DNA of 16,542 nucleotides from an uncultured Lachnospiraceae bacterium (GTDB taxonomy: Bacteria; Bacillota; Clostridia; Lachnospirales; Lachnospiraceae). The stretch spans positions 1 through 16,542 of the forward strand of contig CAMWNY010000014.1 of the NCBI GenBank assembly GCA_947175775.1, in the 5' to 3' direction. The notes under the pieces are model-generated. The model saw only the letters and a program-made list of their open reading frames with translations, made no database searches and had not been told where the DNA came from. Made by a program: the position numbers and the translations under genes. Of the stretch, positions 1 through 7,374 are shown one piece after another; positions within the stretch are counted from its first letter, which is position 1, and each line of letters opens with the position of its first letter.

Positions 1-806
1 AGCATGTCATCCGACATTTTCTTTGTTTCCAAAATCATGTTTTGGATATTTCCGTGCAGCCACGGCTGATTTGCAATGCGCTCCGCATTACTGACGTTCC
101 CCTTAGCAATGTCCCTCAGCTCGGATGCCGTTGCCTCAACATGCTGCCCTAACTGTATCATCTGCTCCGCCGCCTCTGCCGAATTGTGCTTTACGGCAAG
201 CGCTACGTGCAGCACTTCCTCCAAAAGCTGTCCGCTTTTTTCCTTTTCCTCATTAATGCTTGCAATCTTTGCCGCGTTATTATCATTCGATATGCGGGTC
301 GTTCCGCACAGCACGATCATATAAACAATTACAGACGCTCCCTGAAGCAAAAGCGACGTGCTGTTCAGCGGCGCTTTGGAATGCGTATGGCCAAGTATCG
401 CAACCACATAAATCATATCCACAATATTAATCAGTCCGAATACAACAGACATACGCAGAATTAATTTATAATCATAATAGAGGATGTATAACACGGTCAT
501 TGGAAAGACCATGATAAACACTAAATCATTCTGCGCACCGAGCACGGCAAGCCCATAAACAAACATGTATCCTACAATCGAAACATGCTTAAAAATCTGG
601 CTGTCACGCCTGCGCAGATAAACCGTATAGCAGGCAATCATGGAAATCAGCACGGTCAGCTCCACAGACATCATAAATATAAATCCGATATTTCCCTGTT
701 TGTAGTCGCTAATATACCCTGCAAAAAGAAACATATCAATAATGGTAACTATCGTGAGTATAAATTTATTGACTCTCTTTTCCCTTGCAAAATCCCCTTC
801 AAACAT
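1..806 (-). CDS. Methyl-accepting chemotaxis protein, N-terminal part (cut by window edge)
   Basis: An open frame of 268 codons runs off the left edge with no stop. The visible protein starts MFEGDFAREKRVNKFILT and has about six hydrophobic segments in its first 170 residues. A charged, coiled-coil-like stretch follows (NDNNAAKIASINEEKEK onward). Its last part (HGNIQNMILETKKMSDDM) resembles the start of a chemoreceptor signalling domain. Such receptors control CheA kinase at the inner membrane. The hydrophobic N-terminus with short loops suggests a membrane-embedded rather than a large extracellular sensor. I chose the ATG at 806 because GGAGG stands a few bases upstream. The in-frame ATG at 845 lies inside the predicted -10 box and has no ribosome binding site. 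The conserved hairpin tip of the signalling domain is outside the window, so the family call rests on layout and the linker motif. A transmembrane sensor of another type is the alternative. Confidence 0.72.
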   Translation of the reverse strand, partial: MFEGDFAREKRVNKFILTIVTIIDMFLFAGYISDYKQGNIGFIFMMSVELTVLISMIACYTVYLRRRDSQIFKHVSIVGYMFVYGLAVLGAQNDLVFIMVFPMTVLYILYYDYKLILRMSVVFGLINIVDMIYVVAILGHTHSKAPLNSTSLLLQGASVIVYMIVLCGTTRISNDNNAAKIASINEEKEKSGQLLEEVLHVALAVKHNSAEAAEQMIQLGQHVEATASELRDIAKGNVSNAERIANQPWLHGNIQNMILETKKMSDDM

Positions 807-845
807 ATGCTCCTCCGTCTTTTGTATTTTTTTTTTAACACTCAT

Positions 846-875
846 ATCGTACCATACTTTTGTATATAAAATCAA
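846..875 (-). promoter_or_regulatory. Promoter of the chemoreceptor gene
   Basis: On the minus strand TTGATT is followed after 18 bases by TACGAT, with TG one base before it (TGGTACGAT, an extended -10). The start site would be near 838, giving a leader of about 30 bases. The same place also reads TACGATAT, six of eight matches to the flagellar sigma-D -10 box GCCGATAT. The matching -35 (TTTA instead of TAAA) is weak. Both readings are possible for a chemotaxis gene. Confidence 0.45.
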
Positions 876-949
876 CTAAAAAACATCCTTTGGACACGAC
901 ATGCAAAAATATAAGATATTCGCCTCAATCGCCTCATAAAATCCTGATT

Positions 950-985
950 GGAAAAATCGCCACTCCTTCACAAGTGACGATTTCC
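950..985 (-). terminator. Possible terminator after the toxin-antitoxin locus
   Basis: The bases around 950-964 and 973-985 are complementary (GGAAAAATCG and CACT against AGTG and CGATTTCC) with one mismatch and one bulge, around an 8-base loop. On the minus strand the stem ends in a short T-run (ATTTTTCC). It lies between the toxin remnant and the chemoreceptor promoter, where a terminator would be expected. The stem is imperfect. Confidence 0.35.
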
Positions 986-1001
986 AAAACCATTTTATAA
1001 C

Positions 1002-1088
1002 TCAATTCCCAATCCAACCATACTCTTTACGGCAATCTAAAATAAAATCCACATACACCGTATCGTCCTGAATTTGATAAAGTACTTT
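1002..1088 (-). pseudogene. Remnant of a toxin gene downstream of the antitoxin (C-terminal end only)
   Basis: Just after the antitoxin stop, an open stretch of 28 codons reads KVLYQIQDDTVYVDFILDC, then RKEYGWIGN and a stop. It has no start codon and is preceded directly by an in-frame TAA at 1089-1091. The sequence looks like the C-terminal strand and tail of a small RelE/ParE-like toxin, and the place is where the toxin partner of a Phd/YefM antitoxin normally lies. The rest of the toxin, some 60-80 residues, is missing. I infer an internal deletion that left the antitoxin and the last toxin codons. The toxin family is inferred from context and the feel of the peptide, so a chance open stretch cannot be excluded. 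Confidence 0.42.
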
Positions 1089-1105
1089 TTATTTTCCGCC
1101 ATATA

Positions 1106-1372
1106 TTATGCCTCTGCAATGATGTCATCAAGATAATCATTCAACTCATCAAGAGTGCACCCTGTTCTTCCTGCAATTCGGTCTTCCTCAACAGCAAGCA
1201 GTTCTTCCCTAAGCCGCAGCATCTTTTCCCGCTTTTCATATGTTTCAATATCCATGACAACCAAATCACCCTCACCGTTTTTTGTAAGGAAAATCGGTTC
1301 CTGGGTCTTTCTGCACAATTCGGCAATCTCATTATAGTTTTGACGAATTGCGGCTGACGGACGAATATTCAT
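1106..1372 (-). CDS. Type II antitoxin, Phd/YefM family
   Basis: This 88-residue protein begins MNIRPSAAIRQNYNEIAELC and contains EPIFLTKNGEGDLVVMDIETY, the classic Phd/YefM DNA-binding fold pattern (initial strand, helix, 'lTknGe..lVvm..e.Y'). The acidic C-terminal tail (LDELNDYLDDIIAEA) would wrap and neutralise the toxin. Such antitoxins also bind their own promoter. The start at 1372 is set by AGGGAGG eight bases upstream. A longer frame to 1456 would run through the -35 and -10 boxes and is not used. The usual toxin gene behind it is reduced to a short tail, so this is probably an orphan antitoxin that could still repress its own promoter or neutralise a related toxin elsewhere. Confidence 0.88.
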   Translation of the reverse strand: MNIRPSAAIRQNYNEIAELCRKTQEPIFLTKNGEGDLVVMDIETYEKREKMLRLREELLAVEEDRIAGRTGCTLDELNDYLDDIIAEA

Positions 1373-1405
1373 AGTCCATACCTCCCTACTACTGTTTTCA
1401 GATAG

Positions 1406-1449
1406 TAATATTCTAACCATATTAGACTTATTTGATAATACAAAGTCAA
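1406..1449 (-). promoter_or_regulatory. Promoter and operator-like dyad of the antitoxin gene
   Basis: On the minus strand TTGACT (1444-1449) is followed after exactly 17 bases by TCTAAT (1421-1426). An inverted repeat TAATAT-N7-ATATTA spans 1406-1424 and overlaps the -10 box. That is a plausible site for autorepression by the antitoxin, as is usual for Phd/YefM operons. Confidence 0.5.
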
Positions 1450-1518
1450 CATACACGACTTAGCTCTCCACCGTCTATCCAATCGAAAGCATGCTGCAAT
1501 ATTTGATACTGTCCAATC

Positions 1519-3039
1519 CTACGGCGCAATTTCCAGCGCAAGCTCCGCCCCTGGTAATATCAAATCAGGATTGTCGCCGATAACCGCTCTGTTTCTGTCA
1601 TATAAAATCCTATATTTCCTGCCGTCACCCAAATACTTCTTGGCAATTCCCCACAAAGAATCCCCCGCCTGCACGACAACCGTATCCGTCGCTCCCATAC
1701 TGCCAGCGTCCAGCTGCCCTGCCAAATTCTCATTCAGATGCTCGGATAGCTCACGTTCAGACATACGACCGAACATTTTTTTGCCATTGTCCCAAATCCA
1801 GTACGACGGCGGATCATACCAATAATAGGTATACGAAAACTGGTCGTCCGCATTGCTTTCCGACACAACCGCATGATCCGGATACACAATATGCATATCC
1901 AAAAATCCGTCTTTGTCCAAATCCTCAAAGCGAAGTGTGTCAACAGTATCAACGCACATCATTACCTCAGCGTTTTGCAGCACTTTGCCGCTCTCCGCCT
2001 CCGATACCTCCATCGCATACAGATAGTCCGCTGCGCCAATATCGGGAAGATAGCAGTCCGCCGCATTGTTTTGCAGCGTAAAACAGATTTTAATTTCAGG
2101 GCTTTCTTCAGACAAGGAAAGGGTATACTCTGCCTGTTCCAAAATACCGCACGGCGTCTTACCGGGAAAATGCGACCAGCGGTCATCCGTTCCCACGGTC
2201 TGCGTATAAATCCGGTGCGGATTTTCAAGCGTTGTCACGCGTTTATCATGATCACGCCAGTAAAAAAGTTCATCATCCATTCCCCACATGCACTCGTCCG
2301 GGGCTTCCTCTAAAATACCGGTATAATAAAAATACCGGATTGGCAGCTTTAATTCTTCACTGTCACTGATTTGATTCTCCAAGCACTCAAGAACATAAAG
2401 GAAATCATCTTTAATGTAAACAGTCCATCGCCCCAAGGCGGTTCCATTATTATACTCCCGAAGCGTACAGACACGCCCTGTTTCATTTACGAAAGCCATA
2501 ATTTCATGGTGATTCTCTAAATTTCCGCCCCATGCCTCCTGCACGCCATGCCAAATATCCAAATCATAAATGCCCTCTGTCCTGATTTTCAGAAAAAGCC
2601 AGTAATCCGCAGGGGTTGTATTCTCCTGCAACGCAAAGTGATCCTTTTCATATATATACTGCGCTACAACGTCCTCCCTGCATTCAGGTAAGCTGCCTTC
2701 CCCAAATGTCCAGTCAAATTCCGCCTTATCCTCCCCTACGGCAATCTTAGCCATCACATAATCCTGTTCCTGTGAATTATTTAACAAAAAATGCGTAAAG
2801 CTCTCGCGCTCAGAATACGCCGTCATCTCTCCCCATGAATTCTTAGTTGTCCTTTGCTCCGAGCCAAATACAACCGTCTTATGCGTCTCTTCCTGTCTTG
2901 TCAAAACAACCGTCTCCTGTGTATCGTCCCGTTTTGTCAGCGCAATCGCAAAAATGACCGCTGCCATAAAAATAACTGCTGTCAATACAACTCCAATTCC
3001 TCTATAAATTGATTTATTTTTTTCCTGATTCTCAAACAC
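1519..3039 (-). CDS. Membrane-anchored LysM-domain protein of unknown function
   Basis: This 506-residue protein has a short cytoplasmic tail, one transmembrane segment at about 14-34, and a long extracellular part with many acidic and aromatic residues. A segment near 371-381 (FEDLDKDGFLD) resembles the Asp-rich strand-loop motif of repeat-in-surface-protein domains. A C-terminal LysM domain lies at about 452-506 (VVQAGDSLWGIAKKYLGD...NPDLILPGAEL). LysM domains bind N-acetylglucosamine polymers, so the protein probably spans from membrane to peptidoglycan. The start is a GTG at 3039. Its binding site (GGGAGG) lies in the last codons of the upstream AraC-type gene, and only four bases separate the two genes, so they are surely co-transcribed. 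I do not recognise the central domain. A stress or cell-wall role under the regulator's control is inference. Confidence 0.85.
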   Translation of the reverse strand: MFENQEKNKSIYRGIGVVLTAVIFMAAVIFAIALTKRDDTQETVVLTRQEETHKTVVFGSEQRTTKNSWGEMTAYSERESFTHFLLNNSQEQDYVMAKIAVGEDKAEFDWTFGEGSLPECREDVVAQYIYEKDHFALQENTTPADYWLFLKIRTEGIYDLDIWHGVQEAWGGNLENHHEIMAFVNETGRVCTLREYNNGTALGRWTVYIKDDFLYVLECLENQISDSEELKLPIRYFYYTGILEEAPDECMWGMDDELFYWRDHDKRVTTLENPHRIYTQTVGTDDRWSHFPGKTPCGILEQAEYTLSLSEESPEIKICFTLQNNAADCYLPDIGAADYLYAMEVSEAESGKVLQNAEVMMCVDTVDTLRFEDLDKDGFLDMHIVYPDHAVVSESNADDQFSYTYYWYDPPSYWIWDNGKKMFGRMSERELSEHLNENLAGQLDAGSMGATDTVVVQAGDSLWGIAKKYLGDGRKYRILYDRNRAVIGDNPDLILPGAELALEIAP

Positions 3040-3043
3040 GCCG

Positions 3044-3949
3044 TTACCTCCCTTCTGCCGTTTGTTCCGTTTTCCTGCGTCGGTACGTGTTCGGACTCAT
3101 TTGGTAATGCTGTCTGAATTTCCTGCAAAAATATCCGGCGCTTGTAAAACCCGTTTCTTCCGCGATAACGGAAACGGATTTTTGCGTCGTGTAAAGCTGC
3201 TCGGCAGCCTGTGCCAGCCGGTATTGAATGAGGTATGCAACCGGAGAATTCTGAATACCCGACTGGAAAATATGCAGCGCACCACTTTTGCTGATGGACG
3301 CGGAGTCCGCAATCATCTCAAGGGTGATTTCCTCCGTGTAATGGTCATGAATGTATTGCATCATTGTCTGCAGTCTTGCCTGTTTGTGATTAAAACGGCG
3401 AAGGTTTTCACAACCGGAAGTTACGTCTAATTCGTACCATAATATCTCCCAAATCTGCAAAAGATGCCGTATGGTCCCTAACTCATTATTTTTTCCTGTT
3501 TCCTGCAGCGCAAAAATTTGTTGCAGATGTTGCAAAATATCATTTTGCCACGCAACATGCGGTGCAAAAATCTGATAAGGAACGGCTGCATTGATAACAG
3601 GGCTGATAAAGTTTTCAAAAATAAGGCTTTTTTCAGACGCTAACAGGGTTGGTGAAAAAACAATATTGGGGATAAACGTACTGCTTTGCGCCTCAAAACG
3701 GTGAAGAATGCCGCTGTTGATAAAGATACCGCAGCCTTCCTTCAGTTCTATTCTGTCTGTCCCTACAAGGCAAATCGCGGTGCCTTGGGCAACATACACG
3801 AACTCCAGTTCATAATGCCAGTGCCAGTCTATCCGGTGAAAATCAAACTGCCAAATATCTTCCTGATAGTATGCAAAGGGATAGCTGCTGTCCCCATGCC
3901 GGACGGTTTCCCGCAGTGTTTCATCGGTGGTAATTTTATAGTAGTCCAT
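3044..3949 (-). CDS. AraC family transcriptional regulator with N-terminal cupin sensor
   Basis: This 301-residue protein has an N-terminal cupin-type ligand domain (HRIDWHWHYELEFVYVAQG at about 38-56, then the turn ELKEGCGIFINSGILHRF). At about 195-297 is a C-terminal double helix-turn-helix, with ITLEMIADSASISKSG as the first and SVSVIAEETGFTSAGYFCRKF followed by HYQMSPNTYRR as the second. This is the standard layout of sugar- or metabolite-sensing AraC/XylS regulators. The start at 3949 has a GGGAG site about eight bases upstream. It diverges from the MFS transporter at 4164 and leads into the LysM gene, so either or both may be its targets. The ligand cannot be told from sequence. The first helix region (KSGALHIFQSGIQNSP) is slightly unusual but keeps the family pattern. 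Confidence 0.93.
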   Translation of the reverse strand: MDYYKITTDETLRETVRHGDSSYPFAYYQEDIWQFDFHRIDWHWHYELEFVYVAQGTAICLVGTDRIELKEGCGIFINSGILHRFEAQSSTFIPNIVFSPTLLASEKSLIFENFISPVINAAVPYQIFAPHVAWQNDILQHLQQIFALQETGKNNELGTIRHLLQIWEILWYELDVTSGCENLRRFNHKQARLQTMMQYIHDHYTEEITLEMIADSASISKSGALHIFQSGIQNSPVAYLIQYRLAQAAEQLYTTQKSVSVIAEETGFTSAGYFCRKFRQHYQMSPNTYRRRKTEQTAEGR

Positions 3950-4031
3950 AGAAATCTCCCATTCTTACCAAAATCTGCAAATTCTTGACAGAAAAAGCAT
4001 AAGCAAAACAAGGATTTGCGAGTCCGGTATT

Positions 4032-4096
4032 TTGCGATATTGTATCATAAATAGACGATTATGTGCAATGACTTGCCGCATATTATGCAATATAAT
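4032..4096. promoter_or_regulatory. Control region between AraC-type regulator and MFS transporter
   Basis: Three copies of a related motif occur: ATTGTATCATAA at 4039-4050 on the plus strand, and ATTGCACATAA (4059-4069) and ATTGCATAA (4083-4091) on the minus strand. The last two share TGCAAT exactly 22 bases apart, about two helical turns, the usual spacing of AraC-type half-sites. A perfect TATAAT stands at 4091-4096 on the plus strand with no good -35 box 16-18 bases upstream. This would suit an activator-dependent promoter for the transporter. The sites are my inference. Confidence 0.35.
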
Positions 4097-4163
4097 CTCA
4101 TTTGAGAAAAAGGGTATGTTTTGCAGCCCAAGCTTACAGATTTTGAGAGGAGCATTGTTAAAA

Positions 4164-5354
4164 ATGAAAAACCACTATAACAAAACAATCACCGCCTGTT
4201 TCATAGGCTATATCGTACAAGCGATAATCAACAACTTCACACCGCTGCTGTTCTTGTTTTTCCAGCGAAATTACCATATTCCGCTTTCCCAAATCACGCT
4301 GCTGGTGACATTCAATTTTGGAATACAGCTATTGGTTGACCTTATTTCCGTCGGATTTGTCGACAAAATAGGATACCGTGTATCCATGATTGCGGCGCAC
4401 GGTTTATCAGCGGCAGGCTTGCTTTTGCTCACGGTTTTGCCTGATATTCTGCCGTCTGCGTTTGCCGGAATTTTGATTGCCGTCATGATTTACGCCATTG
4501 GCGGAGGGCTTTTGGAAGTGCTTGTGAGTCCGGTTGTGGAGGCATGTCCTTCCGACAATAAAGAAAGCGCAATGAGTATGCTGCATTCCTTTTACTGTTG
4601 GGGACACGCGGGGGTTGTACTGCTTTCGACATTGTTTTTCCATATTGCCGGCATTGAAAACTGGAAACTGCTGGCAGTTCTTTGGGCGCTTATTCCGATT
4701 GGAAATGCGGCTGCCTTTGCCAAAGTTCCGATTGCGCCGTTGATTGCGGACGGTGGGACCGGACTGGAATTAAAAGAGTTGTTCCGTATCAAAATATTTT
4801 GGATTTTACTGATTATGATGATATGTGCAGGAGCAAGTGAGCAGGCGGTAAGCCAGTGGGCATCGACTTTTGCGGAAAAGGGACTTGGGATTTCCAAGAC
4901 CGCAGGCGACTTGGCAGGACCGATGGCATTTGCCGTTTTGATGGGTGCATCCCGATTGTTTTATGGGAAATACGGTGACCGGATTAATTTGGAACGTTTT
5001 ATGGTTTATAGCAGTTGTTTGTGTATTTTGTCTTACTTGGGAATTTCACTTTTCCCAATGCCGCAGCTTAGCCTGATTGCCTGCGCCGTCTGCGGACTGT
5101 CCGTCGGGATTATGTGGCCGGGAACGTTCAGCAAAGCGTCTGCGGCTTTGCCAAAAGGCGGAACGGCAATGTTTGCGCTGCTTGCGTTAGGCGGAGACAT
5201 TGGCTGTTCGGGAGGACCTACGCTTGTCGGAATGGTATCGGGGGCGTTGGGTGATAACCTGAAGCTGGGCGTTTTGGCAGGAATTGTGTTTCCGGTGCTG
5301 CTGCTGATTGGAATTGTTCTTTGCAGGAAAGTAAAAAGGGGATCTCCAAACTAA
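4164..5354 (+). CDS. MFS transporter, sugar permease type
   Basis: This 396-residue protein begins MKNHYNKTITACFIGYIVQA and has about twelve hydrophobic segments with a central cytoplasmic loop near residue 195. The segment GASEQAVSQWASTF, opening the second half, and the loop MGASRLFYGKYGDRI fit the FHS/fucose-permease-like branch of the Major Facilitator Superfamily. These carry sugars or sugar acids by proton symport at the cytoplasmic membrane. The frame is open back to 4032, but the first 44 codons lack membrane character. AGGAG stands eleven bases before the ATG at 4164, so I start there; an in-frame TTG at 4155 is too close to the site. It is the only plus-strand gene and diverges from the AraC-type gene, a likely regulator. 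The substrate is unknown. Its TAA overlaps the stop of the gene on the other strand. Confidence 0.88.
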   Translation: MKNHYNKTITACFIGYIVQAIINNFTPLLFLFFQRNYHIPLSQITLLVTFNFGIQLLVDLISVGFVDKIGYRVSMIAAHGLSAAGLLLLTVLPDILPSAFAGILIAVMIYAIGGGLLEVLVSPVVEACPSDNKESAMSMLHSFYCWGHAGVVLLSTLFFHIAGIENWKLLAVLWALIPIGNAAAFAKVPIAPLIADGGTGLELKELFRIKIFWILLIMMICAGASEQAVSQWASTFAEKGLGISKTAGDLAGPMAFAVLMGASRLFYGKYGDRINLERFMVYSSCLCILSYLGISLFPMPQLSLIACAVCGLSVGIMWPGTFSKASAALPKGGTAMFALLALGGDIGCSGGPTLVGMVSGALGDNLKLGVLAGIVFPVLLLIGIVLCRKVKRGSPN

Positions 5355-6271
5355 TGGATTTCCCCTGCATTCTTCTCCTCAAGGCACTTAACCGCATGAT
5401 ACGCAAATTCATTAAACGGCGTTTCCACTCCGAGTTCTTTCCCCATGCGAATCAGCGTTCCTGAAAACATGTCAATCTCTGTCGGACGCTTCGCGTCCAA
5501 GTCCTGCAGCGTGGAAAAACGGCTGTCCGGTGCAATCGCCGTATTGTTTCCGGCGGGATTATTCTCGTTTTTGATATCAATTCCTTTTTTCGCCGCGACT
5601 GCTGCCACTTCGTCCCGCAGCCTGTCGCTGATATATGCCAAATGCGCGCTGTCCGTGTATGCCCCGAAACCGCAGTTGATAATTGCCTGCGGAATGTTTT
5701 TACTGATGTTGAGCGCATACTTGTACCAAATGTCCTGCTCAATATTGCGGCTGATATGGAATCGAATATCTGTTCCATTCAGCAACGTTTCCAATGCATG
5801 AACACGCTCTGTCCGCTCCCCGTTCGTTTCCCCGAAAAACAGCCCGAGTGTCACGGCAGGATTGTATTTTATTTCATTGCCCACTCTCTGCGATGCAATC
5901 TTCATGAACGAATAAAGCAGATGCTCCATTCCAATCCGCTCACCGATTACCGCCTCACTGTCAACCCCGTTTAACGGGCTGATGACAAGTGTGTGAGGGG
6001 CTACGATTTGTTCAATGCCTGGCAGGCACTCCTGCAGCGAACCGTATTTTACCGCGACGATTAACAAGTCCGCTCCCGCCGCCTCCTGCGCAGTCTTCAC
6101 ATTGAGCGCGTATCGTTTCCCATTAATTACAATCCCGTTTTCGGAAAGCCTCTCCTTTCGTTCCCCCTCTGCAATAACCCACAAATCCACATCTGATTTT
6201 TTCGATAATCCTGCAATAAAATAGCTTCCAATCGCCCCTGCGCCGATAAGCGCTATCGTTTTTAATTCCAT
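5351..6271 (-). CDS. Ketopantoate reductase family protein (2-dehydropantoate 2-reductase-like)
   Basis: This 306-residue protein has the N-terminal NADPH-binding glycine motif (IALIGAGAIGSYFIAGL, residues 6-22). It keeps the key residues of the PanE/ApbA family: a lysine in VAVKYG (about 75), a lysine and asparagine in IWYKYALNIS (184 and 188), and a glutamate in RPTEID (265). PanE reduces 2-dehydropantoate to pantoate in coenzyme A synthesis. Many paralogues act on other 2-oxo acids. No panB, panC or panD lies nearby, so the substrate is uncertain. I use the ATG at 6271, nine bases after AAAGGG; a TTG at 6280 is the alternative. The Gfo/Idh/MocA gene ends 17 bases upstream, so the two are co-transcribed. 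The stop TAG overlaps the TAA of the convergent transporter. Confidence 0.85.
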   Translation of the reverse strand: MELKTIALIGAGAIGSYFIAGLSKKSDVDLWVIAEGERKERLSENGIVINGKRYALNVKTAQEAAGADLLIVAVKYGSLQECLPGIEQIVAPHTLVISPLNGVDSEAVIGERIGMEHLLYSFMKIASQRVGNEIKYNPAVTLGLFFGETNGERTERVHALETLLNGTDIRFHISRNIEQDIWYKYALNISKNIPQAIINCGFGAYTDSAHLAYISDRLRDEVAAVAAKKGIDIKNENNPAGNNTAIAPDSRFSTLQDLDAKRPTEIDMFSGTLIRMGKELGVETPFNEFAYHAVKCLEEKNAGEIH

Positions 6272-6288
6272 ACAAATCAACCCTTTCG

Positions 6289-7272
6289 TTAGTCCTCTTC
6301 TCCCGTAAAATGCATTCCCCAGCTTTTCCGAATATCGTACAACAGTTTGCCAATCGCCATGCTATCCTCGGGCGTATAACAATCGCTCGCCGTCTTTTTT
6401 GCGCGCACGCATCTTGTAACCTCACGGATTTGATATTCAAAGCCGTTAATATCCTCCGGGTATTCCAGCACGGTTTCCTCCTGGTTTTCCAAGCGGACAG
6501 TCATGCTCTGTGCATGTTGAAAGTCCTTTAAAAATACCGTTCCCTTCGTTCCGATAACGGTTGCATTGCGCTCCAGTTCTTCGCCGATTGTCTGAACCGA
6601 TTCCGCAACAGAACCGTCCGTATAATCAAACAAAAGTTTACTGTATGCATCCGTTCCGTATTCGCTCATACGCACCTGCGACGTAAACGTTTTCGGCATC
6701 TCCTGTTTTAAAAGATACAGAAAAGCCAAATTGTAGATGCCAATATCGAGGAGCGCGCCTCCGCCAAGTGAGGAATCAAACTTTCTCTCGCGTCTTGCGC
6801 CCGCCGCCACAAAGCCATACTGACATGTTATCTGACGGATTTCGCCAAGCGTTCCTTCTTTCAATAAATCGCGCAGCTTTCCATAGAGCGGCAAAAACCA
6901 CGTCCAAAGCGCCTCCATCAAAAACAGCCCCTTTTGCGACGCCATATCATACAGCTCCTGCGCCTGCCGCACATTGATTGTAAACGGCTTTTCACACAAA
7001 ACATGCTTTCCGTGCGAAAGGCAAAGCATACAGTTCTCATAGTGCATACTGTTTGGCGTCGCCACATAAACCGCCTCGACATCCGGGTCCTGTGCCAACT
7101 CCTCGTAAGAACCGTATGCCTTTGAAATATGATATTTTTGTGCAAACGTCTCCGCGCTCTGCAAGCGTCTTGAGCCGACTGCCACAAGTGTCTCCCCCTC
7201 GTTTTCCATCGCAAGAATCGTTGACGCAAATTTTCCCGCAATATTTCCTGTCGCCAAAATTCCCCACCGCAT
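6289..7272 (-). CDS. Gfo/Idh/MocA family NAD(P)-dependent oxidoreductase
   Basis: This 327-residue protein has an N-terminal Rossmann fold (MRWGILATGNIAGKFA), the family marker EKP at 94-96 (HVLCEKPFTIN), and the catalytic-region motif GGGALLDIGIY at 170-180. The C-terminal part is an open-faced beta sheet. It resembles the dihydrodiol-dehydrogenase/xylose-dehydrogenase branch, which oxidises sugars, inositols or related polyols. The start is well set by AGGAGG nine bases upstream. It is the first gene of a two-gene unit with the ketopantoate-reductase-like gene, preceded by its own -10 box. The substrate cannot be read from sequence. Confidence 0.92.
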   Translation of the reverse strand: MRWGILATGNIAGKFASTILAMENEGETLVAVGSRRLQSAETFAQKYHISKAYGSYEELAQDPDVEAVYVATPNSMHYENCMLCLSHGKHVLCEKPFTINVRQAQELYDMASQKGLFLMEALWTWFLPLYGKLRDLLKEGTLGEIRQITCQYGFVAAGARRERKFDSSLGGGALLDIGIYNLAFLYLLKQEMPKTFTSQVRMSEYGTDAYSKLLFDYTDGSVAESVQTIGEELERNATVIGTKGTVFLKDFQHAQSMTVRLENQEETVLEYPEDINGFEYQIREVTRCVRAKKTASDCYTPEDSMAIGKLLYDIRKSWGMHFTGEED

Positions 7273-7306
7273 CTGTCATGACCTCCTCATTTTTCTTGTT
7301 ATCCCC

Positions 7307-7312
7307 ATTATA
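7307..7312 (-). promoter_or_regulatory. -10 box of the Gfo/Idh/MocA - ketopantoate reductase operon
   Basis: A perfect TATAAT on the minus strand stands 34 bases before the start codon, in a 102-base gap after the permease gene. No good TTGACA lies 16-18 bases upstream, so the promoter may be weak or assisted. Transcription would start near 7300. No terminator hairpin for the preceding permease gene was seen, so read-through is possible. Confidence 0.45.
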
Positions 7313-7374
7313 TAACAAAACGAATCGAAAAGCATCACTTTGCCGCCATATTTCTACCGCTCCCTGTCGCATCC

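Noticed and set aside
585..869. Plus-strand frames opposite the chemoreceptor
   Set aside because: They are antisense to a clear minus-strand coding frame, with no binding sites or recognisable protein features.
1373..1456. Longer antitoxin frame with N-terminal MYVDFVLSNKSN
   Set aside because: The extra codons lie over the -35, -10 and dyad of the promoter, and a good ribosome binding site stands before 1372. Its likeness to VYVDFIL in the toxin remnant (17 of 21 bases match) is short and may be chance.
4032..4163. 44-residue N-terminal extension of the MFS transporter
   Set aside because: It covers the predicted promoter, has no membrane character and lacks a ribosome binding site; the ATG at 4164 has one.
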